DNA of 64,000 nt from Nostoc desertorum CM1-VF14 (GTDB lineage: Bacteria; Cyanobacteriota; Cyanobacteriia; Cyanobacteriales; Nostocaceae): NCBI GenBank assembly GCA_019359245.1, contig JAHHHR010000021.1, positions 53,888-117,887 on the forward strand. Reading direction: 5' to 3'. Below the pieces are notes generated by a model. It ran no database searches, had not been told where the DNA came from, and saw only the letters and a list, made by a program, of their open reading frames with translations. Both the position numbers and the translations under genes were made by a program. Positions 26,331 through 33,780 of the stretch are shown piece by piece; positions within the stretch are counted from its first letter, which is position 1; every line of letters starts with the position of its first letter.

Positions 26331-26849
26331 CAGTTTTAGTTCTAGTTCTAGTTGTTCTTCTTTCTGGCTATTAGAAAGTATTTGCGGGAGTTGTTCAATT
26401 TGAAAATACTGATGAAATTTTGGGGTTACTTGGAGTGAATAGGAACGAGAATCGCTGTCTCGGCGCTTTCGGATGAAACCAAGTTCGACGAGTTCTGGAA
26501 CGTGTTGATATACTCCTGAACCGCGTAAATTAATCAAATCGCTCTGGAGTATAGGACTATTAAGGGCGATCGCGGCCAAAGTCCGCAATGCACCTACACC
26601 CAATTCTACTGGTATCATCGTTTGCACCAAATCATGAAAGTCAGACCGGAGTTGCAAACTGTAACCATCTGGGGTTTCTATGACCTCTAAGGCGCTATCT
26701 CGGTGAGCATAGTTGTCCATTAGTTCAATTATGCCTTCTTTGACAGCAGCGCGATCGCACGCGGCATACTCGGCGATTTCTCCGAGGGACAAGGGTTTAC
26801 CTTTTAAATAGAGAATCGCTTCTATCTTCGTCGCTGTGGCTGTAATCAT
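26253..26849 (-). CDS. scpB: Segregation and condensation protein B, with repeat-derived tail
   Basis: A 198-residue ScpB: two winged-helix domains (residues 1-80 and 85-155), with KIEAILYLKGKPLSLGEIAEY at the front and PILQSDLINLRGSGVYQHVPEL in the second. ScpB dimers bind ScpA and SMC to form the condensin that organises and segregates the chromosome. The last 24 residues (GVGSGEWGVGDEKAGGDEGV...) are low-complexity and encoded by the intergenic heptamer repeat, so the ancestral stop has probably been overrun. The start ATG at 26849 directly follows a (TGACCAA)-type array at 26850-26893. The short tail is unlikely to affect the fold. Confidence 0.9.
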   Translation of the reverse strand: MITATATKIEAILYLKGKPLSLGEIAEYAACDRAAVKEGIIELMDNYAHRDSALEVIETPDGYSLQLRSDFHDLVQTMIPVELGVGALRTLAAIALNSPILQSDLINLRGSGVYQHVPELVELGFIRKRRDSDSRSYSLQVTPKFHQYFQIEQLPQILSNSQKEEQLELELKLEGVGSGEWGVGDEKAGGDEGVRDKN

Positions 26850-26893
26850 TTAGTCATTGGTCATTGGTCATTGGTCATTAGTCATTAGTACAT
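26850..26893. repeat. (CATTGGT)n heptamer array at the scpB start
   Basis: TCATTGGTCATTGGTCATTGGTCATTAGTCATTAG, read on the minus strand as ATGACCA units, ends two bases before the scpB start codon. Confidence 0.8.
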
Positions 26894-26996
26894 GACAACT
26901 AACAATTAATAAGTGTGTGGCATTATATCGTAAATTGTCAAAATATTGTTTGAAAGCTCAAATTGGGGATTGGGGATTAGTTATTCCACCACTGCC

Positions 26997-27692
26997 TCAA
27001 AAACCTCTAGTTGTAAGAATAAATTCTGCGATCGCTAAATCTTGTGGAGTAGTCACTTTTAAATTTGTTTCTTCTCCCTCGACAATTCGCACTTCAATAC
27101 CACACCTTTCAAATAAGGCGGCGTCGTCAGTTACTTCCCAGCCTTGACGGACACCCTCAGCATGGCACTGTTTCAACAACTTGACATTAAATCCTTGGGG
27201 AGTTTGTGCTGCCCATAATTGTCGTCTGTCAGGTGTTTTTTGAATTATGCCTTGTTCATCGACAACTTTGATGGTGTCTTTGACAGGTACACCAGCAATT
27301 AAACCGGGACAGTGGCGAATGGCCTCGGCACAAGAGTTAAATAAATCTGGTGTGACAAGGCATCTGGCTCCATCATGAATCAATACTTGTTCTGCGGTCA
27401 CTGGTAGCGCCTGTAAGCCGTTGTAAACAGATTCTTGGCGGGTGGAACCACCTGTAATCAATTCCACTGGTTTAGTTAGCTTGAGATCGGCGAGAATTGC
27501 TTTTAAGTCTGGCCAATCAGTAGGCTGAGAAATAATCCCGATCCAACTGATGGTATTCGCGGCTTCTGCGGCTAATAGAGTCCAAGCAATAATTGGTTGC
27601 GATCGCACGAGCAGCAGGAGTTTATTGCGGTTACTCCCCATTCTTTTTCCGATTCCAGCAGATGGAATTAGTAAATACACAGAATTCCTCAA
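26997..27692 (-). CDS. ispD: 2-C-methyl-D-erythritol 4-phosphate cytidylyltransferase
   Basis: A 231-residue IspD, which makes CDP-methylerythritol in the MEP pathway. The nucleotide-binding loop is PSAGIGKRMGSNRNKLLLL, followed by GGSTRQESVYNGLQAL, the metal-binding IHDGARCLVTPDLF and GVPVKDTIKVVDEQGII. Length and order match the family. It is divergent from the glycosyltransferase gene 58 bp away. The ispG gene of the same pathway is 5.6 kb away, which may be a loose functional cluster rather than an operon. Confidence 0.97.
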   Translation of the reverse strand: MRNSVYLLIPSAGIGKRMGSNRNKLLLLVRSQPIIAWTLLAAEAANTISWIGIISQPTDWPDLKAILADLKLTKPVELITGGSTRQESVYNGLQALPVTAEQVLIHDGARCLVTPDLFNSCAEAIRHCPGLIAGVPVKDTIKVVDEQGIIQKTPDRRQLWAAQTPQGFNVKLLKQCHAEGVRQGWEVTDDAALFERCGIEVRIVEGEETNLKVTTPQDLAIAEFILTTRGF

Positions 27693-27749
27693 TCTTTAAG
27701 CTATATATTTTCCCCTAAAATAGGGAGCGAGTAAGCGTCAATAAATATT

Positions 27750-28709
27750 ATGCGAGTAGTAGCCCTTGTACCTGGCGGAATTGGCGACCAAATTCTCTTC
27801 TTTCCGACTCTAGATGACCTGAAGCGTAATTATCCTAACGCTCAGATAGATGTCGTTGTTGAACCCCGGTCAAAGGCTGCCTACCGAGTGAGCAAGTCAG
27901 TTCACGAGGTACTGACCTTTGATTTTCAAGACCGTAATAGTCTGGCAGATTGGGGTAACCTGGTGGGCACAATTCGCGATCGCGAATACGATATTGCCAT
28001 TGCTGTGAAGCAAAATTGGTTGGTGGGTCTGATACTCTGGTTGACAGGAATCACCACACGCATTGGCTACCAAGGCAAAGGGGCGGTTTTTCTCACTAAC
28101 GCTGTCCCATTCAAACCATCCCAGTATGCGGCGGCAGTATATCATGATTTGCTGCAACCATTAAACATAAAAACCCCTGTTCCAGAGTTAGCTGTAAATG
28201 TGCCAAAACCAGATATTGAGTGGGCACAAAAAGAACAAAAACGTTTAGGGGTACATGAAACAGGCTATATCTTGATTCATGGCGGTTCTGGCCAGTTATC
28301 CCAGGCTAAAGAACTGGATAAAATTTACCCTGTCGAGAAGTGGCACCAAATTATTCAAAACTTCCAAGACAAGCAGCCGGATCTGCCTGTGGTGGTGATT
28401 AAGGGAATTGACGATGAGCAGTTTGTCCGATCGCTTCTGGGGTCTTCTCCAGATATCAAGGTGACTGCCCCAGATGATATTGGCAAGTTAACTGCTATAA
28501 TTGCCGGGGCAAATCTGATGTTGTCTACTGATAGTGCGGCACTACAACTGAGTGTTGCAGTCCAAACTTATACCATTGCCCTATTTGGGCCCACCAATCC
28601 AGCTAGGTTGTTGCCGAAAAACGATAAGTTCCTGGCTATTGAATCCCCTACGGGAAAAACGGCGGATATTTCACCAAACGCAGTTTTAGAAAAAATCTGG
28701 GGTGGCTAA
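27750..28709 (+). CDS. Glycosyltransferase family 9 (heptosyltransferase-like)
   Basis: A 319-residue GT9-family protein. It has the N-terminal VALVPGGIGDQILFFPTLDDLKR motif, the ILIHGGSGQLSQAKE stretch, and the ADP-sugar-binding C-terminal part (MLSTDSAALQLSVAVQTYTIALFGPTNPARLLP). Classical GT9 enzymes add heptoses to lipopolysaccharide core. In cyanobacteria the acceptor and donor are often unknown and may be another cell-surface polysaccharide. The sequence is complete and starts with ATG 57 bp from the divergent ispD. Confidence 0.9.
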   Translation: MRVVALVPGGIGDQILFFPTLDDLKRNYPNAQIDVVVEPRSKAAYRVSKSVHEVLTFDFQDRNSLADWGNLVGTIRDREYDIAIAVKQNWLVGLILWLTGITTRIGYQGKGAVFLTNAVPFKPSQYAAAVYHDLLQPLNIKTPVPELAVNVPKPDIEWAQKEQKRLGVHETGYILIHGGSGQLSQAKELDKIYPVEKWHQIIQNFQDKQPDLPVVVIKGIDDEQFVRSLLGSSPDIKVTAPDDIGKLTAIIAGANLMLSTDSAALQLSVAVQTYTIALFGPTNPARLLPKNDKFLAIESPTGKTADISPNAVLEKIWGG

Positions 28710-28928
28710 ACCAGCAGTTTGTCCCAATTTCTGCAATCAGTTTATTGGATATCAAATGTAGTTATGCGTTTGTTGAATGACCGCAAAACCTGGCCGTGAC
28801 AGCTAGATTTTGCGGTTATTTCAGTATTTAAAGAAGAAGCCATAAGTCAAAATTCAGAGTCAATACCCTCTCCACGAGAGGCTATTCTATCCCCCAGCAA
28901 CACAGAATTCATCCTGAATTCCTTTTTG

Positions 28929-29516
28929 TTAAAATATCTCAAAAAAAGCATCCTCTAATTCATAACCCAGCATTTGGGCCATAGACTTCAGCCGCGAGAG
29001 ACTGGGGATATCCTGCTGTTTGAGCCAATCACCTAAAATAAAGATTTTGTGCATCAAAAATATTTCTAAGGCTTCAGGATTATACTGAATGCCTTCTTTG
29101 GAACTGAACTGGTGTGGTACTAGCATGGCGGCATAACGAGCAAATTCTCCAGCTTTCCAATCTAGTAAAAATGGTAACCAAGGGTATTTGGCATCTAGGC
29201 GCACAAACCACAGCCGCACCTCTGGAATTTCTGAGAGTTCCCGGGGATCGCCAGGTTCGAGTTCATAATTGATATCAAAGCGTAGCTGCTGTTCATGGGA
29301 TGCGACCCCATCTTGCAGCAATTGTTCAATCACCGTAGACGCAGGTGATAGATCCAGATTGTTAATGAAGCCATTATTCAGTGCGATCGCAATTGTCTTT
29401 GATTCAGCAGCCACTTTCTTGATGCTCAACTGTAGGATCGAGAATATACAGTAGCAGCTTTCAGGACTTGACGCTACATTGACCTTTACTAGCACAAAGT
29501 CTTCTTCACAAAACAA
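28929..29516 (-). CDS. crr6: CRR6-like NDH-1 assembly factor (DUF1817)
   Basis: A 195-residue protein that resembles CRR6 of plants and cyanobacteria, needed for maturation of the NdhI subunit of photosynthetic NDH-1. The conserved core is WFVRLDAKYPWLPFLLDWKAGEFARYAAMLVPHQ, followed by NPEALEIFLMHKIF. The first 35 residues are less conserved-looking, and the family start would fit better near residue 35; in-frame GTG at 29414 (KV-AAESK) is a candidate start. I give the longest frame. Placed alone on the minus strand. The identification rests on the core block as I remember it. Confidence 0.75.
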   Translation of the reverse strand: MFCEEDFVLVKVNVASSPESCYCIFSILQLSIKKVAAESKTIAIALNNGFINNLDLSPASTVIEQLLQDGVASHEQQLRFDINYELEPGDPRELSEIPEVRLWFVRLDAKYPWLPFLLDWKAGEFARYAAMLVPHQFSSKEGIQYNPEALEIFLMHKIFILGDWLKQQDIPSLSRLKSMAQMLGYELEDAFFEIF

Positions 29517-29829
29517 TTAGTATTTAGTGATACCAATTCTCTCTCAACTTGTATTTAATACTTACTTTTTAGGTACTTCCAACAAATAAATTATCTAATC
29601 TTATGGGTGGGCGTCTCGCCTGCCCCAAAGTGGACATTTACAGCAATTTTAAGTTAAAGTTGTAATGAGTTTGTTTTAGATTAAGGTCTGACAAAGTAGC
29701 CATCAACAAGCAAAAAAATCATTATCGCAACCTGTAACTTCCGCAGCATCAAAAGCCAAAACACAAGTACAGGGAGAAAAAGCTGTGTGCAATATCATTG
29801 CATATATTAAATAAGCAATAAACATTGAA
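29517..29829. other. Divergent promoter region of crr6-like and fur-like genes
   Basis: A 313-bp A/T-rich spacer with a small hairpin (GGGTGGGCGTCTCGCCTGCCC, about 29605-29625). No ORF with coding character, and I could not recognise a regulator site. Confidence 0.5.
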
Positions 29830-30312
29830 ATGGGAAAATTCCCTCAACAGTTAACAAGCTGTAATATGCCAAAACAAACAATTTCTACAAAACCAATTCG
29901 TTCCCTAGAAGATGCGCTAGATCGCTGTCAAATCCTGGGTATGCGCGTCAGCCGCCAGCGTCGTTTTATTCTGGAATTACTTTGGCAAGCAAATGAACAT
30001 CTTTCTGCTAGAGAGATTTATGATCGCTTGAACCAACAAGGTAAAGATATCGGTCATACCTCTGTTTATCAAAATTTAGAAGCATTATCCAGTCAGGGTA
30101 TCATTGAGTGTATTGAACGCTGTGATGGGCGTTTGTACGGCAATATCAGTGACTCTCACAGTCATGTCAACTGTATAGATACAAATCAAATTCTTGATGT
30201 TCATGTGGAACTTCCAGAAGATTTGATCCGCAAAATTGAAGAACAAACAGGAGTGCGGATTACTGACTACAGTATTAACTTTGTTGGCTACCGCAACCCG
30301 CAAGAAAGCTGA
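29830..30312 (+). CDS. Fur/PerR-family transcriptional regulator lacking the CxxC pairs
   Basis: A 160-residue Fur-family repressor. The winged helix runs from about residue 25 to 95 (RVSRQRRFILELLWQANEHLSAREIYDRL, then TSVYQNLEALSSQGIIE). The dimerisation domain has HSHVNC but not the usual CxxC structural-zinc pairs. This resembles the third Anabaena Fur paralogue (FurC, PerR-like), which I remember as having a similar start and N-terminus. A peroxide sensor role is therefore possible, but metal and inducer are not provable here. The second Met at residue 13 (29866, MPKQTISTKPIRSLED) fits the family N-terminus better; neither start has a clear ribosome-binding site. Confidence 0.85.
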   Translation: MGKFPQQLTSCNMPKQTISTKPIRSLEDALDRCQILGMRVSRQRRFILELLWQANEHLSAREIYDRLNQQGKDIGHTSVYQNLEALSSQGIIECIERCDGRLYGNISDSHSHVNCIDTNQILDVHVELPEDLIRKIEEQTGVRITDYSINFVGYRNPQES

Positions 30313-30399
30313 TGGAAGTTAGGAGTCATTCAATTTTAGATTTTGGATTAAATAATAGATTTTAAATCTAAAATTGACGGCTTTCCTAGCTAATAAAAC

Positions 30400-33300
30400 C
30401 TAATAATCATTATTATCATCAATAAGGTTATTGCCAAAAACTGTCTCATCATCGACATCATCATCATATAAATCTACTGGTACAATTGTGCCTTCAGAGC
30501 TTTCAATTAGTCCGTTCGCAGGGAGTTTGTTCCAATTATTATCTGTGTTTGCCGTAATTTTGACGGTATCTAAGAAGGGTTGCTGCGATGCCTGCGGCGG
30601 TAAACTACGCAAATGTTTTAGTCCTTGAAAGGATTCTTTGGAGAACAAGGCACCATTATCAGCAGCTAATTCTTTGTCAGCCTCAATGAGAATTGCATCC
30701 AATAAGCAGGCCTTGGTGAGATCGGCTGAATTAAGATTTGTCCCCATAAGGTTAGCTTGTTGGAGGTTTGCACCTGTAAGGTTAGCCTGTTGGAAGTTTG
30801 TGCCTGTAAGGTTAGCTTGTTGGAGGTTTGCGCCTGTAAGGTTAGCTTGTTGGAGGTTTGCGCCTGTAAGGTTAGCCTGTTGGAGGTTTGCACCTGCGAG
30901 GTTCGCCTGTTGGAGGTTTACTCCAGCCAAATTCGCCCCGATTAACTCCACGTTGGATAAGTTTGTCTGCTCAAGATTTACCCCAGCTAACATGACTTGC
31001 CACAAAGAGGCTCCCGATAAATTGAGTCCAGCCAGAGACTTAATTCGGGTTGCGAAGATATTTTTATGCAAAAGGGTTGTTCTAGCAATTAGCGCACTTA
31101 AAGCCTCTGGATTGAATTCTGTTAAATTGAGTGGATTGCCACAAGGCCAAAAAGGAATTTTTGTTTCTCGGTAGCAAGCACAAAGCAATATAAACACGTT
31201 CAGTCCCACCGCAGCATTCACTTGCTCAACATTCACTGGGTTTTGCAGTGCGTGAAAATGAGTCAAAGCTTGGTGAGCTATTCCTTCATCCAACCAATAG
31301 CCTTGACAGTAAGCACGCCAGAAAGACAAAAGCCGTTGAAACAAAACTTCAAAGGAAAACTTGTGCTTTTGCTCGCGGCGCAAAATTGCGATCGCCAATT
31401 CTTCAATTTCTTGGCTAAGTATCCCATAACCCAGTAAATTGTAGAGATGCTGGGCAACGCTACTCGGAGAATCAAGCACAAAGCTGAGTGTGCCATAAGC
31501 CTCATTTTGGTACTGAGTTAATAATTTCAACTCAGCAGTCACAGCTTTAGCACAAAGAAATTCTCCTAACTTGACATGAGAAAACTCAATTAGACTACTT
31601 CGTGCGGCAGTCGCTACAACGTGCGTTGGGTGGCTTTGCCGACTTGTACCCCTGCGGGGAAGCAAGCTACGCGCAGCATCTTTAACAGGAGAAGTAAGTG
31701 GCGTGGAAATCTCCGCAACGCGCTGCCTTGCCTCTACACCTCTGCGTGAGCTTTCTAAATCTTGAATTTTAAAGTAAAACCCTGGCAAAGTGTTAGGTTT
31801 CTCAGCCAAATTAACTTGATGACGTTGTGAGTGTAGAATTTTCAGAGCGATCGCTTGCATCTGCTCAAGTAAATCTTGGGGACGACGATTAGCAAGTAAA
31901 TTAGCGATCGCTTCTGGAGTCCGGTGGATATGAGCCGATCCTGAGCGCAGTAGCATCGTTTTGATCCCACCAGTTAGTGGATAGCCCAACAACCATCGGC
32001 TCAGGCGATGATAAATTTCCCATAACAGAAAAGACTTTGGGGTATTAGCAGCTAATTGCAATACCTCATCATCTAGCAGTCCGTCGCGGTGTAAAATGCC
32101 CAATAAATGAAGCATTAGGGGTTGACGGACAAGGGCAGATAGTTCTCTTAACTTTGATTGACTAGTAAATAAGCCTGCCTGTTTTAAGAATGTAAAGAAA
32201 TTTTGAGCGATCGCCAACGATTGAACCTTTGCCCACTGCTGAAACCATTGTTTAAGTTCCTCGACATCCAACGGCTGAATGATAATTCGCTTTAATGGTA
32301 GGGGTATCTCTGGGGCGATTTCCTGTAATGTTGTTGACCGACTCGTTAACACAATTTTGTGTCTATGCTGAGACTGAAAGTTCAATAATTGCTGAATAAA
32401 AATTGCTTTTGCCCTTATACCATGAGTAGAAGGGGGCAGTTCATCCAAACCATCCAGCAGCAACAGACAAGGGAGATTTTCTTGCTCTAACCAAGTTGAA
32501 AGATTAATGGGAAAAGCAGAATTTAGGGTTTCGATTAAAGTTTTGCTATATTTGACATCCCGTAACCTAATTACTATAGGCATCCAAACAGGGTAAAGTT
32601 CTTGTGCTATCTGTGCTGCCCAGAGTTGGCAAAAACTCGTTTTTCCATAGCCAGGTTCCGACTCAATGACAGCGATCGTTTTTAAATCAGCTAGCTGTTG
32701 CTGCGCCCATGTTTTTAAATCAACTGGTTTAACAGTTTTTTTATCCTGCTCAGAAATACTTTCCTCTATTGGTAAGCCTTTTTGTGCAACATAGATATCC
32801 TTAAGAGAAAAGGATTCTATAAGTAAAGGCATACTGAGGTTTTTAATCAAACTTGCACGGTAATGTTCTCGATGCAAGTCAATTTTCTCAGCGACTGTAG
32901 AACCAACTTCTGGAGCGATCAAACTGGGAGATAACGAAATCCCCAAACGGAAAAATTTTTGTAGTTGGGCTAAAGAGGCAGCATTCTCAGTAACAACTAC
33001 CAGTAAGTTACCAGGAAGTGAGTTGACCAAACGTTCTGTTAAGAGTTTAGCTTCAGGTTCCTCTGCACCATTGGCAATTAACCAAGCTATAGCAGCATTA
33101 TTTATTTGTTGCACCAGTAAAGAATCTGCAACCAGAGACAGTGCTTGCTCCGCTTGAGTGTCAGTCAATTTACCTGGGCTGAGAGTTTTTAGTAATCCTT
33201 GCAGGTGTGAGTCTTGAAGGATAAGTTTACCCACATCCTCTTTAGGTATTTGTGCTTGGATTGGTATACTTGCCCGATCTAGCCACGGTCTTTGCAGCCT

Positions 33301-33636
33301 TGCTTCCTGCTCTATAATTGCTTGCAAAGCTTGGAGGTAGGCAATTTGAAAAGCTAGCCATGTGCCTTCGTTACGTTTTAATGGTTTTTTTTGGCTGAGA
33401 CTACGCAACAGGTTTTCTGTCAACTGGGAAATGACACTGATTTCTTCCCAAACAATTCCTAAAGGTAGTTCTAAAACCTCTACCAAGGTACAGATATCAA
33501 AAGGCATCAGGCTTTTGACTTCCATATCCTGAACAATCCGGTAGGCAATACCTGCCAATTGCCCCTCCGAAAATCCTTTGATTTGATTGATTGCAATATA
33601 GCGTTCTGCCAACCAGTGCCGAATACTCAAGTTCAT
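30400..33636 (-). CDS. NACHT-domain STAND NTPase with C-terminal pentapeptide repeats
   Basis: A 1078-residue protein. The NACHT ATPase has Walker A at residues 325-333 (SEPGYGKT) and Walker B at 391-400 (LLLLDGLDEL), then LTSRS (430) and the ISFSxF-like winged-helix region around 500-560. The N-terminal 300 residues are helical with an effector-like segment I cannot name. The C-terminus has pentapeptide repeats at 868-985 (ANLTGANLQQ units) and a strongly acidic tail (DLYDDDVDDE). Bacterial NACHT proteins are often antiviral sensors; some cyanobacterial NACHT-pentapeptide proteins may have other roles. Residues 629-681 look like an in-frame dispersed-repeat insertion. No partner gene is adjacent. 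Confidence 0.85.
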   Translation of the reverse strand: MNLSIRHWLAERYIAINQIKGFSEGQLAGIAYRIVQDMEVKSLMPFDICTLVEVLELPLGIVWEEISVISQLTENLLRSLSQKKPLKRNEGTWLAFQIAYLQALQAIIEQEARLQRPWLDRASIPIQAQIPKEDVGKLILQDSHLQGLLKTLSPGKLTDTQAEQALSLVADSLLVQQINNAAIAWLIANGAEEPEAKLLTERLVNSLPGNLLVVVTENAASLAQLQKFFRLGISLSPSLIAPEVGSTVAEKIDLHREHYRASLIKNLSMPLLIESFSLKDIYVAQKGLPIEESISEQDKKTVKPVDLKTWAQQQLADLKTIAVIESEPGYGKTSFCQLWAAQIAQELYPVWMPIVIRLRDVKYSKTLIETLNSAFPINLSTWLEQENLPCLLLLDGLDELPPSTHGIRAKAIFIQQLLNFQSQHRHKIVLTSRSTTLQEIAPEIPLPLKRIIIQPLDVEELKQWFQQWAKVQSLAIAQNFFTFLKQAGLFTSQSKLRELSALVRQPLMLHLLGILHRDGLLDDEVLQLAANTPKSFLLWEIYHRLSRWLLGYPLTGGIKTMLLRSGSAHIHRTPEAIANLLANRRPQDLLEQMQAIALKILHSQRHQVNLAEKPNTLPGFYFKIQDLESSRRGVEARQRVAEISTPLTSPVKDAARSLLPRRGTSRQSHPTHVVATAARSSLIEFSHVKLGEFLCAKAVTAELKLLTQYQNEAYGTLSFVLDSPSSVAQHLYNLLGYGILSQEIEELAIAILRREQKHKFSFEVLFQRLLSFWRAYCQGYWLDEGIAHQALTHFHALQNPVNVEQVNAAVGLNVFILLCACYRETKIPFWPCGNPLNLTEFNPEALSALIARTTLLHKNIFATRIKSLAGLNLSGASLWQVMLAGVNLEQTNLSNVELIGANLAGVNLQQANLAGANLQQANLTGANLQQANLTGANLQQANLTGTNFQQANLTGANLQQANLMGTNLNSADLTKACLLDAILIEADKELAADNGALFSKESFQGLKHLRSLPPQASQQPFLDTVKITANTDNNWNKLPANGLIESSEGTIVPVDLYDDDVDDETVFGNNLIDDNNDY
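30749..30928 (-). repeat. Six tandem 30-bp coding repeats (pentapeptide repeats)
   Basis: Six copies of a 30-bp unit starting at 30749, 30779, 30809, 30839, 30869 and 30899 encode the decapeptide ANLTGANLQQ. Recent tandem duplication is likely, since the DNA units differ at only a few positions. Confidence 0.85.
31594..31752. repeat. Dispersed GC-rich repeat inside the NACHT gene
   Basis: Contains ACCCCTGCGGGGAAGCAAGC and CGCAACGCGCTGCCTTGCC, the type of palindromic repeat otherwise seen in Nostoc spacers. It is in frame and adds residues 629-681. Confidence 0.7.
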
Positions 33637-33780
33637 TTAATTACACATTGACGGCTACATAAGGCAATTATGATCGATTTATTCAGTTTGCGAAAACAGG
33701 TGACAATAGGGAAGACAAAGTTGTGTATCAAAGCTGTTTTCTGATTGGCAAAAAACAGTGCTTGTCTAATTGAGTAAACT

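Noticed and set aside
30749..30928. Regular 30-bp repeats resembling a CRISPR array
   Set aside because: The units are contiguous without spacers and encode the ANLTGANLQQ pentapeptide repeats.
30638..31174. 178-codon ORF on the plus strand across the pentapeptide repeats
   Set aside because: It is a mirror of the 30-bp coding repeats of the NACHT gene (Cys/Trp/Arg-rich repeat) and has no features of its own.
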